Shown: piece after piece, positions 22,086-30,814 of the stretch
Numbering within the stretch: position 1 is the stretch's first letter
Layout: the number at the start of each line of letters is the position of its first letter
Assembly: GCA_021809805.1 (NCBI GenBank)
Contig: JAJZKA010000004.1
Coordinates: forward strand, 1 to 52,675
Direction: 5' to 3'
From: Actinomycetes bacterium
GTDB lineage: Bacteria > Actinomycetota > Acidimicrobiia > Acidimicrobiales > Bog-793
DNA: 52,675 nt
Notes under the pieces: generated by a model
Told to the model about the DNA's origin: nothing
The model's input: only the letters and a program-made list of their open reading frames with translations
Database searches by the model: none
Made by a program: the position numbers and the translations under genes

Positions 22086-24452
22086 TCAGGCCGGCTGGGC
22101 GCTCTCCGCTTCCGGAGCCTCCGCCGCTTCTACGGCGACGAGACCGGGAACGGCTGCGATCGCCCGGCGGAGCACCTGGGCAACGGCATCGCGATCAATG
22201 TGTCGGAGGTCCTCTTCGCAGCCGTGCTGAAGCACGCAGCGAGGGCAGCCGAGGCCTTCGCACGGGCAACCGTGGAGCAGGTGGAGAGCCATCTCAAGGA
22301 CGTTTCCGCACGCCTCCAGGATCTGCTCTGCTATCCCCGAGCCACCTTCGTTGGCGTCGATGACCCACATTGAGTCGCCACCGGTCGTCGTCTCAACGTC
22401 TCGCGACCCGCAGCCGACGACGACCGGGGCCACCTTTGCGACCAGGTGCTCGATCACGTGAACGAGCTCCTTGTCGCATCCGGGGAAGCGGATCTCCGTG
22501 CCAATAGTCCGGAACGCATACGTGAGAGGCGACAAACTGACGTTGGAGACGAGGGGCGAATTGCCGGCGGTGCGGTCGCGAGTGGTCAGCCGGTAGCCCA
22601 CGGTCATCACCATCATGGAAACGGCGCTCCTACGCAGCCGAAGCCCGGCTGCAGCGAAGTCGTCGTAGTCGTCACCGGCCTCGAGGTGTTTCACGATCAT
22701 CGGCTCCGTGGACGCGTACTGATCGGGGTGAGAGGAGACCCGCGCAGTCTTCGACTTGAGGTCGAGGCTCGACACCCGGTATTGCCTCCCCTGGAAGCGA
22801 TAGATGGCGCCTGGGTAGACCTCTTTCAAGGCCCGCGAGTATTCCAGGTCTTCGAGGAGCCGAGGCTGGCCGTGCCCGCCTGCGTCAGGTGCCGCAAGTA
22901 CCCGGACCTGCTCTTCGGAGCGTCCGATCACGCGAAAGCTCCGGGCAAACCCTCCGCGTGTCTTCACCTCGGTCGCCAACGCGCGATCGGGGCGGAGTTT
23001 CAGCACCTCATCGCGCGCCGCTTGCTGGGCTACCGGGATGGCCACCGGAGAAAACTGCTGGAGCTCGTCGACAGGGAGTGGGATCTCCTCTGCAGTGCAG
23101 CGGAGGTGCTTCCGGGCGATGCCTGGGTTCTCGAGTGCCACCGTCGCGTGTTCCACCTCGCCCTCGAAGAGCAGCGATGGGCACGCCGCGAGGTAACGGG
23201 ACACCGGATCGTCGCCGAGGACGACCACGATGGTGCCTGAGCGACCAGCTCGCCCGACTCGGCCCGCCTGCTGACGGAGCGAGGAGAGGCTGCCTGGGTA
23301 GCCAGCGATGATGACCGCATCTAGGCCGCCGATGTCGATGCCCACTTCCAACGCGTTTGTGCTGATGACGAATTGCAGCTTGCCGGTGCGCAGGTCGTGC
23401 TCGAGGAGCCGTCGATCCTTCGCGTCATAGCCCGAGCGGTATGCGGCGACTGACTTCCCGAACTCGGAGATCGCCTCGTGCGAGAGATACTCGACCATGT
23501 GTCGGGAGCTCCCGAAGGCGATGCCTTGCGCGCCCACGCTGCGGAGTACGCGAAGCGGTTCGAGGCAGAACTTGGTGAAGCTCGTGGACCCCTGAGTCGC
23601 GTCAAGCACGACGACGTGGCGGACAGGCGACGGAGCGCCGGAGTTAGTCACCGCAACGACTTCTTTGCCGCAGAGGGCTGAGGCGTGCTCCGCGGGATTG
23701 GCGATCGTCGCACTCGCGAACACGAAGAGCGGGTCGGCCCCGTAAAACCTCGCTACGCGTTGAATCCTGCGCAGGACGTAGGCCGCGTGTGCACCTGCGA
23801 TTCCTGAGTGCAAATGCGCCTCATCGACCACAACGACCTGCAACTTCGAGAAAAAGCGCCTCCACTTCTCGTGCCAAGGCAACACGAGATGAAGCATGGC
23901 GACGTTCGACAAGACCACGCGTGAGCGCGCCCTGATGTCTTCGCGTAGCGAGCGGTCTACGTCTCCGTCGTAACAGGCGACTCCGAGATCGAGGCCGAGT
24001 GTCCGCTCAAGGTCGCGAAATGAGGCGAGCTGGTCGTGCTCGAGTGCCTTCATTGGGTAGATGCAAAGCGCCGTCCCGCCTCTGACTCGGCTAATGCGTT
24101 CCAAGACCGCGAGCTGGAACGAGAGCGTCTTACCGGAGGCTGTGGGCGTGGCGAGCACGAACGACTTGCCCTCTGCGGCAAGTGCAAGCGCCTGCGCCTG
24201 GTGAGAGTACGGCCGTTGGCCCGACAACGCCACGAGGGCGTCACAAAGGGGTGAGACGCCCGTGGGTAGCAATGCATGAACCGGCGGGCGACCCGGTAGG
24301 TCGAAATGGGCGATCGCCGCCGGATGTTCGCGGAGCATTGCATACGCCCGGTCTGCAGCATCGCCAGCAACGCCCGCGGTCCCCACCTCCGGCGCATCCT
24401 CGACCTGGAAGAGCCCTGCGAGTGCGTCAGCCGGAGAAGAAGACGCGGTCAC
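22086..24452 (-). CDS. Hrq1/MrfA-type DEAH-box helicase with C-terminal zinc cluster
   Basis: About 788 residues. The superfamily 2 motor shows Q-motif-like PYSHQAQAL, Walker A TPTASGKT (about 105), DEAH (about 207), SAT (VFASATIANP) and an arginine-finger motif QQAGRVGRAGR. The C-terminal DUF1998-like domain ends with four cysteines (CPCEGLGCPRC with a nearby HGC). Hrq1/MrfA helicases act in DNA repair, including crosslink and mitomycin repair. An ATG exists at 24467. I prefer the GTG at 24452, because TACCAT at 24464-24459 then sits exactly 6 nt upstream, as at the other operons with the same operator. Confidence 0.85.
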   Translation of the reverse strand: MTASSSPADALAGLFQVEDAPEVGTAGVAGDAADRAYAMLREHPAAIAHFDLPGRPPVHALLPTGVSPLCDALVALSGQRPYSHQAQALALAAEGKSFVLATPTASGKTLSFQLAVLERISRVRGGTALCIYPMKALEHDQLASFRDLERTLGLDLGVACYDGDVDRSLREDIRARSRVVLSNVAMLHLVLPWHEKWRRFFSKLQVVVVDEAHLHSGIAGAHAAYVLRRIQRVARFYGADPLFVFASATIANPAEHASALCGKEVVAVTNSGAPSPVRHVVVLDATQGSTSFTKFCLEPLRVLRSVGAQGIAFGSSRHMVEYLSHEAISEFGKSVAAYRSGYDAKDRRLLEHDLRTGKLQFVISTNALEVGIDIGGLDAVIIAGYPGSLSSLRQQAGRVGRAGRSGTIVVVLGDDPVSRYLAACPSLLFEGEVEHATVALENPGIARKHLRCTAEEIPLPVDELQQFSPVAIPVAQQAARDEVLKLRPDRALATEVKTRGGFARSFRVIGRSEEQVRVLAAPDAGGHGQPRLLEDLEYSRALKEVYPGAIYRFQGRQYRVSSLDLKSKTARVSSHPDQYASTEPMIVKHLEAGDDYDDFAAAGLRLRRSAVSMMVMTVGYRLTTRDRTAGNSPLVSNVSLSPLTYAFRTIGTEIRFPGCDKELVHVIEHLVAKVAPVVVGCGSRDVETTTGGDSMWVIDANEGGSGIAEQILEACGNVLEMALHLLHGCPCEGLGCPRCVLQHGCEEDLRHIDRDAVAQVLRRAIAAVPGLVAVEAAEAPEAESAQPA

Positions 24453-24458
24453 GACGGC

Positions 24459-24500
24459 ATGGTACATAGAGACTTTCCCGGAATCACAGTGGTGTCACTC
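24459..24500 (-). promoter_or_regulatory. GAGTGACAC operator and leaderless promoter of the Hrq1-like helicase
   Basis: On the minus strand GAGTGACAC (24500-24492) is exact; the second arm (24479-24471) is degenerate. TACCAT (24464-24459) begins 27 nt after the first arm and a GTG follows after 6 nt (24452). Confidence 0.6.
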
Positions 24501-24526
24501 GCCCAGGGACCACGGCAAATACTGGC

Positions 24527-24829
24527 GTGGCACCCACCTACGGCGTCGCGAGCCGCGGTGCGACACTGCCCCGCATGGTCCACCCGAGCCAGCGGCACGC
24601 AGACAGTGAGCGGGACGTCCACCTCGACGTTGAGGAAGCACGCGGGCTCGTCACGTGCGCACTGGGCGATGGGCGGAACGCTTACCTGCTCGCGGCACTC
24701 TCACCGCGAGAGTCAGCGCTTGTGGCGTTGCTTGCTCAGTTCGTCATTCACGTGGCGCAGCAGTCGCGCCGGCCCGGCACGGAGGAGGAGATATGGGCGA
24801 GGTTCTGTCTCTCGCAAGAGACCCACTAG
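24527..24829 (+). CDS. Hypothetical small protein upstream of the primase
   Basis: A 100-residue frame with a central helical part (VEEARGLVTCALGDG; LSPRESALVALLAQFVIHVAQQ) and an acidic C-terminus. It starts at a GTG (24527) or an ATG (24575). Its last 37 bases overlap the primase gene, and the primase ribosome site lies inside it. There are no motifs to assign function; it may be a co-translated partner of the primase. Confidence 0.45.
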   Translation: MAPTYGVASRGATLPRMVHPSQRHADSERDVHLDVEEARGLVTCALGDGRNAYLLAALSPRESALVALLAQFVIHVAQQSRRPGTEEEIWARFCLSQETH

Positions 24830-26271
24830 CCCCCCCTGGTCGTCGCTCAGCGCGCAGCCGGCGCGGCGTCGCATCTCCGCTCGCTGCTGCCGCGCATAGC
24901 TATGCGCGGCACGGAATCCCCGTGTTTCCCCTGCGAGGTAAGGACAAGATCCCGCTGTTCCCGCGCTCCGAGGGGGGTCAGGGTTACAAGGACGCGACCA
25001 CCGACACGCGCAAGGTGCTCGAGTGGTGGCGCCGTTACCCAACGGCGAACATCGGGATGCCGACCGGCACCGCGTCGGGCCTCCTTGTGGTCGACATCGA
25101 CCCGCGACACGGTGGCGATGTTTCCCTCGCGTCCTTCCTTGACGAGCATGGCCTGCGGACAGCGTTTGAGCGGACCCGTCAAATCAGCACGCCCACGGGC
25201 GGCCGGCACTACTACTTCGCCATTGACCCCGCCGCTCCCGCTGCATCGACGGCCAGTCGTTTGGGTGATGGTATCGATACCCGAGGCGAGGGCGGTTACG
25301 TGGTGGTGCCGCCCTCCCTGCGCCGGGACGGCGTCTACGAAGTCATCAACGACGTTCGACCCTTCGAGATCCCTGACGTCCTCCTCGACATGCTGCGTCC
25401 CAAGCCGCGCGTCTACGAGGCCCCTGTCGAGATCTCGGATCGCCCCGAGCACGTGGGCACGTGGCTCGGAGACATGGCGAGTCGCGTCGCGACGTGCCCG
25501 CCTGGTGCCCGGAACGAGCGAGCGAACGCGATCTCGTACTACGTCGGCATGCGCGTCGGTTGGGGCTGGCTCGATGAAGCGACGGCCCACTCGGCAATGG
25601 TGAGCGCGGCCATGCAAGCTGGCCTCTCGGCTCGCGAAGCCGACACGGTGGTGAGCCATAGTCTGGCATCTGGAATCTCCCAGGGCGGCGCCGAGCCGCC
25701 GCAGCGCACCGGACGAGGTGGCTACGCGGTTTCGTACGACACCGGCTCGCAGAGACCGCGGACGTCGCGGAGCACGCCACGGAGCCGAACGGCCCCCGAC
25801 GCGCCGCGTGCGGTCAGCGCAGAGGTCGCCGGCGGGACGGACCGAGCGCTGCCACCGGATAACGCTCGCCCGGTCGTGGCGCCACAGCAGCGGCACCCCA
25901 CGCGAGAGAAGGAGGGCCCAGCTATGTCATCGCCGATGCCCTGGGTGGTTTGGGGCACGATCACTGACGAGCCGGTCGCGAGCCGGACGAAGCAGAATGA
26001 CGTGACTGTTCGCTTCTCGCTTCAGGCCGACGACGACAGGCTGCCCGTGATGGAGATCCGCGCCTTCCGCGAGCTCGCCGAGCACGTGAAGGCGTCGCTC
26101 CCCCCTGGGACTCGTGTCCAGGTGCGAGGACGCCCGCAGGCGCGTGCCTACAAGGATCGCTCAGGAGAGGCGCGAGCAACGCTTGGGATCATCGCCGATG
26201 AGATCGCTGCGTCACTTCTCGAGACGCAGGTGGACATCGTTGCTCGTCCGAAGCCCGAGGCGAGTCTGTGA
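24793..26271 (+). CDS. Primase-polymerase (AEP) fused to an SSB-like OB domain
   Basis: A 492-residue protein. Residues about 30-205 form a bifunctional primase/polymerase N-terminal domain: YARHGIPVFPLRGKDKIPLF, the metal-binding LLVVDIDPRHGG, STPTGGRHYYF and GIDTRGEGGYVVVPPS. A helical region (about 215-300) and a disordered linker follow. The last 115 residues resemble a single-stranded DNA-binding protein (WVVWGTITDEPVASRTKQND, then VQVRGRPQARAYKDRSGEAR). It would prime replication of the element and hold single strands. The ATG at 24793 has GGAGGAGGAG upstream. An internal ribosome site may also give free SSB. Confidence 0.82.
   Translation: MGEVLSLARDPLAPPGRRSARSRRGVASPLAAAAHSYARHGIPVFPLRGKDKIPLFPRSEGGQGYKDATTDTRKVLEWWRRYPTANIGMPTGTASGLLVVDIDPRHGGDVSLASFLDEHGLRTAFERTRQISTPTGGRHYYFAIDPAAPAASTASRLGDGIDTRGEGGYVVVPPSLRRDGVYEVINDVRPFEIPDVLLDMLRPKPRVYEAPVEISDRPEHVGTWLGDMASRVATCPPGARNERANAISYYVGMRVGWGWLDEATAHSAMVSAAMQAGLSAREADTVVSHSLASGISQGGAEPPQRTGRGGYAVSYDTGSQRPRTSRSTPRSRTAPDAPRAVSAEVAGGTDRALPPDNARPVVAPQQRHPTREKEGPAMSSPMPWVVWGTITDEPVASRTKQNDVTVRFSLQADDDRLPVMEIRAFRELAEHVKASLPPGTRVQVRGRPQARAYKDRSGEARATLGIIADEIAASLLETQVDIVARPKPEASL
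25909..25926 (+). promoter_or_regulatory. Internal ribosome binding site and start for a free SSB-like domain
   Basis: AAGGAGG (25909-25915), 8 nt, then an in-frame ATG (25924) exactly at the linker/SSB-domain boundary. The sequence from here to 26271 would encode a free 115-residue SSB-like protein in addition to the fusion. Confidence 0.6.
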
Positions 26272-26279
26272 GGGCGAGC

Positions 26280-26311
26280 GAGTGACACTCGAATGACCTC
26301 CCGTGTCACGC
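26280..26311 (+). promoter_or_regulatory. GAGTGACAC operator upstream of the 161-residue gene
   Basis: GAGTGACAC (26280-26288) - 14 nt - GTGTCACGC (26303-26311). The left half also forms the 13-bp palindrome CGAGTGACACTCG. A CAAAAT hexamer (26316) lies 27 nt after the left arm. The downstream gene has its own ribosome site, so this message has a leader. Confidence 0.6.
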
Positions 26312-26369
26312 CTGGCAAAATGACCCCCGAGAGGCACGACACCACATTGAGCTCGGGAGGAACGAGGCG

Positions 26370-26855
26370 ATGGTGATGACTGACGCGGCGGACGCACCGG
26401 AGGACCTGGATCCGGAGGTCGCACTGCATTCGGTCGCTGGCGATTCGGCAGGAGCAGCCGCCACCGGAGAGGCCGAGAGCCCCCCAACAGAGCGGAAGCG
26501 GTCGCGGCGTCGCCAGCAGCCATCGACGGTAGAGACGTACCTTGCATGGCTGTTCGAGTGCGAGTCCGCAGGCTTCGACCTCATTCGCGAGCAACTGGAG
26601 GAGCGCATCGGCAAGCTCCGGGAGGAGCTCAAGGGCACGAACGTCGCTCGTCGCCTCCGGGTCGCGGACGAGCTTGCCGAGCTTGAACGGCGCCGGCGGT
26701 CCTGCGTGACCACGGACGAGCTGAAGGCCCTCGAGCGTGGCTTCGTGGCGGAGGCGGCAACCTACGCGGAGGCTAACGGCCACACGCGCCGCACCTTCGA
26801 GATCAACGGTGTCCCCGCCGCCCTGATTCGTGAGGCAGGCATCACCGGCGGTTAG
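26370..26855 (+). CDS. Hypothetical coiled-coil protein
   Basis: A 161-residue protein with an acidic, disordered N-terminus (1-40), a basic patch (RKRSRRRQQ) and a helical/coiled-coil core (LIREQLEERIGKLREELKG; VADELAELERRRRS). No family is recognised. GGGAGG lies upstream of the ATG at 26370; a second ATG at 26376 is also possible. It is preceded by a GAGTGACAC operator. Confidence 0.6.
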   Translation: MVMTDAADAPEDLDPEVALHSVAGDSAGAAATGEAESPPTERKRSRRRQQPSTVETYLAWLFECESAGFDLIREQLEERIGKLREELKGTNVARRLRVADELAELERRRRSCVTTDELKALERGFVAEAATYAEANGHTRRTFEINGVPAALIREAGITGG

Positions 26856-27559
26856 CCGGTGGCCGCTCGGATCGGAACAGGCTTGCCGCTCCCCTCAGCG
26901 GATGCTGCGGGGCTGCGCCGGCGCGTGGTGGCGGCGCCGCGCTGCATGGCGAGCAGCTGGGCGGTGAGGCTGTCTAGCAGGAGCGCTTCGCCGGGGCTAA
27001 GTGCAGAGCGGTTCGTGGTGATCTCGGCAGTGATGACCGTATGACGCCCGATATTGATTCGGAACGCCTGGCGGTTCACGGCGTCGTCTAGATCGAGCTC
27101 GAGGAAGCCGACGTAGCGACATAGGGCCGTGAACGTGAAGATCATCCGGTGCCGCTGGGAGCGAGGTTCGGCGCTAGAGAAGGCAGCCAGCAGCTGTGAG
27201 CGTGATGCCACGACGGGGGGCGGCCCGATCTTCTCGAAGACCGGCGCATACACGTCGAGGATGATGGCCTTCAGTAAGGCGGTGCGCTGGGCCGGCGACG
27301 CCTTCCGGAGCCGCTCGAACAGCGGTGTCCAGGTCGAATCCTCGGACAGCAGACCGAGGACGACGAACGCTCGGTGTACCTGGCGCGCGACGTGGACGGT
27401 CATTCCAAGAGCGGTGAAGCCCTCGATCCCGACCGGCTGCTCGAGCAGGGCGTCGAGGGTCTGCGAGATCGAGGAGATCAGGCTCCGACCGGAGGTGTAG
27501 GGGGCATCCCAGGGCTCTTGGCGCTTGGGCACGGGGGTTCCTCTGGCTCTCTGTCGCAT
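26852..27559 (-). CDS. Hypothetical protein, DUF5343-like
   Basis: A 235-residue protein. The core (PYTSGRSLISSISQTLDALL, a helix-turn-helix-like middle with FVVLGLLSEDSTWTPLFERL, and a later FTFTALCRYVGF) resembles the DUF5343 group of actinobacterial proteins of unknown function, judged only by pattern. The C-terminus is basic and low-complexity. It is convergent with the coiled-coil gene (4-base overlap) and divergent from the DUF932 gene. Confidence 0.55.
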   Translation of the reverse strand: MRQRARGTPVPKRQEPWDAPYTSGRSLISSISQTLDALLEQPVGIEGFTALGMTVHVARQVHRAFVVLGLLSEDSTWTPLFERLRKASPAQRTALLKAIILDVYAPVFEKIGPPPVVASRSQLLAAFSSAEPRSQRHRMIFTFTALCRYVGFLELDLDDAVNRQAFRINIGRHTVITAEITTNRSALSPGEALLLDSLTAQLLAMQRGAATTRRRSPAASAEGSGKPVPIRAATG

Positions 27560-27745
27560 GCGAAATGCCGGTTGTCATGCAAAGTGTAGCGGCGGCACGT
27601 CCGACAAGCGAGGTCCGCAGTGTCACCTCGCACGCGGTACCCACGGTGTCACGCTGAGTCACATCTGACAGTCAAGCCGCCCGACTCACGAATCCCCGTG
27701 GCACCCCCTGCCGCATTGAAGAGCTCGGTTTCTAGGGTCCCCTCC
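27560..27745. promoter_or_regulatory. Divergent promoter region with GTGTCAC repeats
   Basis: GTGTCACCT (27620-27628) and GTGTCACGC (27646-27654) occur as direct copies 26 bp apart. A weaker CCGTGGCAC (27696-27704) lies 28 nt before TAGGGT (27733-27738), which is 7 nt before the ATG of the DUF932 gene. This is close to the standard geometry of the element-wide operator. Confidence 0.5.
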
Positions 27746-29272
27746 ATGGCGTTTGTCCAGGAAGTAGAGCGGCCGGCGGCCGAAGCCGGCGGGCTCAAGA
27801 GGCAGCAGTTTCCGTACGCGTCAGAGGACGGTTTCCGGCACACGATGGTGGCGCACGGTGCTGAACTTGACTGCGCGGATCACCCGATTGACCGGACGAT
27901 GGGTTTCGATAGCCCCTGCCACGACCTGATCGGCCGGTGGGCGGAGGCGGTCCGAACTGAAAGCCCGTCCGTACTCCCGTATCCGCTTCGCCCGATCGCC
28001 GACGAGGCGATCCGGTCGCGCTTGCTCGTCGGCTTAGCGCGGCTCGAGGCAGGCGAGGACCTCGACGGTGTGAGCTTCGGGCGACGGGGCCTCGCCGCGA
28101 CGACCGAGCTCGATGCCGCAATGCTGAGGGCGGCCACCTGGGCCCGTCGCCTCGGCGGCATCGAGCGCGCTCGCTCGGTGCTCATGCGCGGCGATGTCCC
28201 CCATCTCGAAGCCGCCGTGCTGTCGGAGCCCGTGCTGCCGTGGGAGCGGTCCGCCGTCAGTCGTCTATCAGCCGGTGAGTCGCTGACGAGCTTTGCTGGC
28301 GCTGCCGGCTTCGACTTCGAGGTGTCACTCGGCCGGACCTTCTATGAGGACAACTGGGACCCCGAGATCGCCGAGCACGTCGCAGATCCCGACGCGTACA
28401 TCGTGCGTCGGCGTCACCCAGAGACCGGACAGCCCTACAAGCTGGGCAACGTCGGGAAGGACTACAAGCCTTTCCAGGCGACGGACCTGCTCGACATGGG
28501 GCTCCAGCTTGCAGCCTCGCTGGATGACAACGGGCGAATGGTTCGGAACGTGCGAGCGGCGGTCGAAGACCTCGGCGCGTTCATGTGCGTGTCGATCGAC
28601 CTTCAGGCCGAGTCGCTTGTTGCCGGTCGATACGAGGTCGGCACCCAGGTCGTCCTCACGGCCCGCCATGACGGCGGCGGCAGCGTGAAGATCCGTGCAA
28701 ACCCCTACGTCACCAATGTGACCACCGACCGGCGGGTGCCTCTCGGGCAGACGGCGCTTCACGGCGAGCGAGTGCTCGCCGCGCGGCACACGAAGAGTGT
28801 TGAGGAGCGGGCCAAGGGTCTGGCGGACTCGGTCCACGAGATGATCGCCCTCGTCGATGCGTTCTACGTCGATGCAGGGCGGCTTGCGCACACAGAGTGC
28901 ACGCGACCGGCCGTCGAGGAGATGGTCTCGACCGTGTGGGCCGGGATCAAAAGCGAGACGCGAAAGGAGCGACAGGAGCAAGTCGAGTTGCGGCTTGCTG
29001 AGCTGGCTGGCAGCGGCCACGCGAACCTGTTCGACCTCTACATCGCGACCGCGATGGTGGCGACGGCAACGCAACGAGGAACACACCGGACCCTGCGCGG
29101 GGAACTGGAGGGCACAGTCGCCCGACGCCGCACCGCGGCGTTCGCGAAGGCTCGCGATCTTCGGGTGCACCCGGCGTCGCCGCTGCGCCCGTTGCCGGGC
29201 CCTGAGCACGACTTCGAGATGGCCAACACTTACGACCCGGTCGCCGAGACGCTGTTCGGCCCGTCGCTCTAA
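27746..29272 (+). CDS. DUF932 phage/plasmid-related protein
   Basis: A 508-residue protein. The middle matches the DUF932 (phage/plasmid-like, TIGR03299-type) pattern: PYKLGNVGKDYKPFQATDLL, GAFMCVSIDL, a QVVLTARHDGGGSVKIRANP core and the VLAARHTKSVEERAKGLADS stretch. The function of DUF932 is unknown; it is common on mobile elements and often near AAA ATPases. It begins a tightly spaced operon with a MoxR ATPase, an unknown protein and a metallopeptidase/VWA protein. The ATG at 27746 is probably leaderless (TAGGGT-7 nt-ATG); the frame is open upstream, but that part looks non-coding. Confidence 0.8.
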   Translation: MAFVQEVERPAAEAGGLKRQQFPYASEDGFRHTMVAHGAELDCADHPIDRTMGFDSPCHDLIGRWAEAVRTESPSVLPYPLRPIADEAIRSRLLVGLARLEAGEDLDGVSFGRRGLAATTELDAAMLRAATWARRLGGIERARSVLMRGDVPHLEAAVLSEPVLPWERSAVSRLSAGESLTSFAGAAGFDFEVSLGRTFYEDNWDPEIAEHVADPDAYIVRRRHPETGQPYKLGNVGKDYKPFQATDLLDMGLQLAASLDDNGRMVRNVRAAVEDLGAFMCVSIDLQAESLVAGRYEVGTQVVLTARHDGGGSVKIRANPYVTNVTTDRRVPLGQTALHGERVLAARHTKSVEERAKGLADSVHEMIALVDAFYVDAGRLAHTECTRPAVEEMVSTVWAGIKSETRKERQEQVELRLAELAGSGHANLFDLYIATAMVATATQRGTHRTLRGELEGTVARRRTAAFAKARDLRVHPASPLRPLPGPEHDFEMANTYDPVAETLFGPSL

Positions 29273-29283
29273 GGAAGGACGTG

Positions 29284-30813
29284 ATGACGAACGACGCAGG
29301 CCAGCTGGCCTTTCTCGAGACGGCGTCCGGCGAGGACGGGAAGGCGAGGGTACAGGCACTTGCCCGCCCCGGCGACCCCCGTCCACCTCGGCTGCTCCCA
29401 AGCGAGCGCTTCGTCGGCGACGGTCCGCTGACCGACGGCGGGGAGCTACTTGATGGCGTTCGCGAGCAGTATCGAAAGCGCTCCGATGCCACGCGTGGCT
29501 CGTTCCGAGAGAGCGAGATCGCCTTCAAGCGAGCGCTCGGCGCCGCCCTCGCCCTCGACATTGTGCCAATGATCTGGAGCGTCCCCGGGACCGGTAAGTC
29601 GTCGATGATCGAGGCAGTCGGGCGGGAGCTCGGCGTCCCTGTCAAGGTGATCCTTCTGAATCAGATCGACGCCATCGATCTCGGCGGAACACCGGTCGGC
29701 GTGGAGGCGACGAGCGAGGACGTTGACCTCGATGCACCGAACAACATCTTCCAGCGTGTCCCCGGCGCCCGGGACCGCCAGGTGGCCGTTCCCCACGTTG
29801 CACCATCGTGGGCGCTGGATCTTGTAAATGCCAACTGCGGGATCTTGCTGGTTGACGAGCTCACCACTGCGCGCCCCGAGACACAGGGAAACATCCTCAA
29901 CATCATCACGTCGCGCCGCATCGGCGACCTCCAGATCCCGAGCTCAGTGCGTCTCGTGTTCGCCGGGAACCCGCCCGGGGTCGGGACGTACGGACTCACG
30001 CCCGCGCTGTCGAGCCGCCTCTGTCATCTCGACATGCCGACGAACGACGTCAACGCGTTTGCGCTGGGCCTGCTGGGCGAGCACGCTCCGGTGCCGATCC
30101 CCGAGATCCCCGAGGGGCTGCTGCACCCCCAGAGCACGGCTCGGTTCGAGGCCGCGGCGACGATCGCCGGTTTCCTCCAGGTCAACTCCGACAAGATGTC
30201 GACCCCGCCGTCAGCGAGCGAAGAGGACCCCCGAGGCTGGGGGAACAAGCGCACCTGGGGCGAGACGATGTTCATGAGGGTCGAGGCGGCCCGCGTCGCC
30301 GGCGTCATAGAGGACGACGTCGCGTTCGTGCTTGCAGCGGGAATTCTCGGCGAGGGCCTCGCCTCCGAGTACGAGCAGTTTGCTCGGAAGCGAGATCTAC
30401 CGCGCATCGAAGACATCCTCGAGCAGCCGAGGCTGGTGAAGCGCTACCCCCGGGCCGACCAAGTGCTCAGCATCCTGGCATCAATCAGCACGATGCTGAA
30501 GGCTGCGGCCGGCGATCTGTCACAGCCCCCCGAACAGCGGCAACAGCTGTGGCTCAAGGCCGCGTACGTGGTCGCTCAGGTGGCCGTGACCGAGGACATC
30601 GATGTCACGACGGACGATCTTGCTCGGCTCGTTAGCGAGCGCGGGCTGACGATCCTTTCTCCCCACGCGGACCCGGCGGCAATGGCGCTGATTCCCCTGC
30701 GCAACACCAAACCCGCGGACCTCTCGATGCCGCCCGGGCTGGCGACATTTCTCAGCGACGGACTGGCGGCGCCTGTGCTCCAGCAGCCCGTCTTTTCTGA
30801 GCGGGGTCGCTGA
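29284..30813 (+). CDS. MoxR-type AAA+ ATPase
   Basis: A 509-residue protein with an AAA+ core at about 75-290: Walker A SVPGTGKSS (about 99), Walker B GILLVDELTT (about 187) and sensor 1 RLVFAGNPP (about 222). A C-terminal lid follows. MoxR ATPases work as chaperones with VWA-domain partners; one is encoded two genes downstream. AAGGAAGG precedes the adjacent GTG (29281) and ATG (29284); I took the ATG. It follows the DUF932 stop by 11 bases. Confidence 0.87.
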   Translation: MTNDAGQLAFLETASGEDGKARVQALARPGDPRPPRLLPSERFVGDGPLTDGGELLDGVREQYRKRSDATRGSFRESEIAFKRALGAALALDIVPMIWSVPGTGKSSMIEAVGRELGVPVKVILLNQIDAIDLGGTPVGVEATSEDVDLDAPNNIFQRVPGARDRQVAVPHVAPSWALDLVNANCGILLVDELTTARPETQGNILNIITSRRIGDLQIPSSVRLVFAGNPPGVGTYGLTPALSSRLCHLDMPTNDVNAFALGLLGEHAPVPIPEIPEGLLHPQSTARFEAAATIAGFLQVNSDKMSTPPSASEEDPRGWGNKRTWGETMFMRVEAARVAGVIEDDVAFVLAAGILGEGLASEYEQFARKRDLPRIEDILEQPRLVKRYPRADQVLSILASISTMLKAAAGDLSQPPEQRQQLWLKAAYVVAQVAVTEDIDVTTDDLARLVSERGLTILSPHADPAAMALIPLRNTKPADLSMPPGLATFLSDGLAAPVLQQPVFSERGR

Positions 30814-30814
30814 C

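Noticed and set aside
27583..27588. TACACT hexamer as a GAGTGACAC-type leaderless promoter for the DUF5343-like gene
   Set aside because: The distance from the nearest GTGTCAC arm is 31 nt rather than 27, and no in-frame start codon lies 6 nt downstream.
28322..28330. GTGTCACTC copy inside the DUF932 gene
   Set aside because: It is a single arm without a partner at 11-15 nt, lies in conserved coding sequence and is not near a gene start.
28325..29401. 358-codon minus-strand open frame
   Set aside because: It is antisense to the DUF932 gene, with typical shadow composition and no plausible ribosome site.
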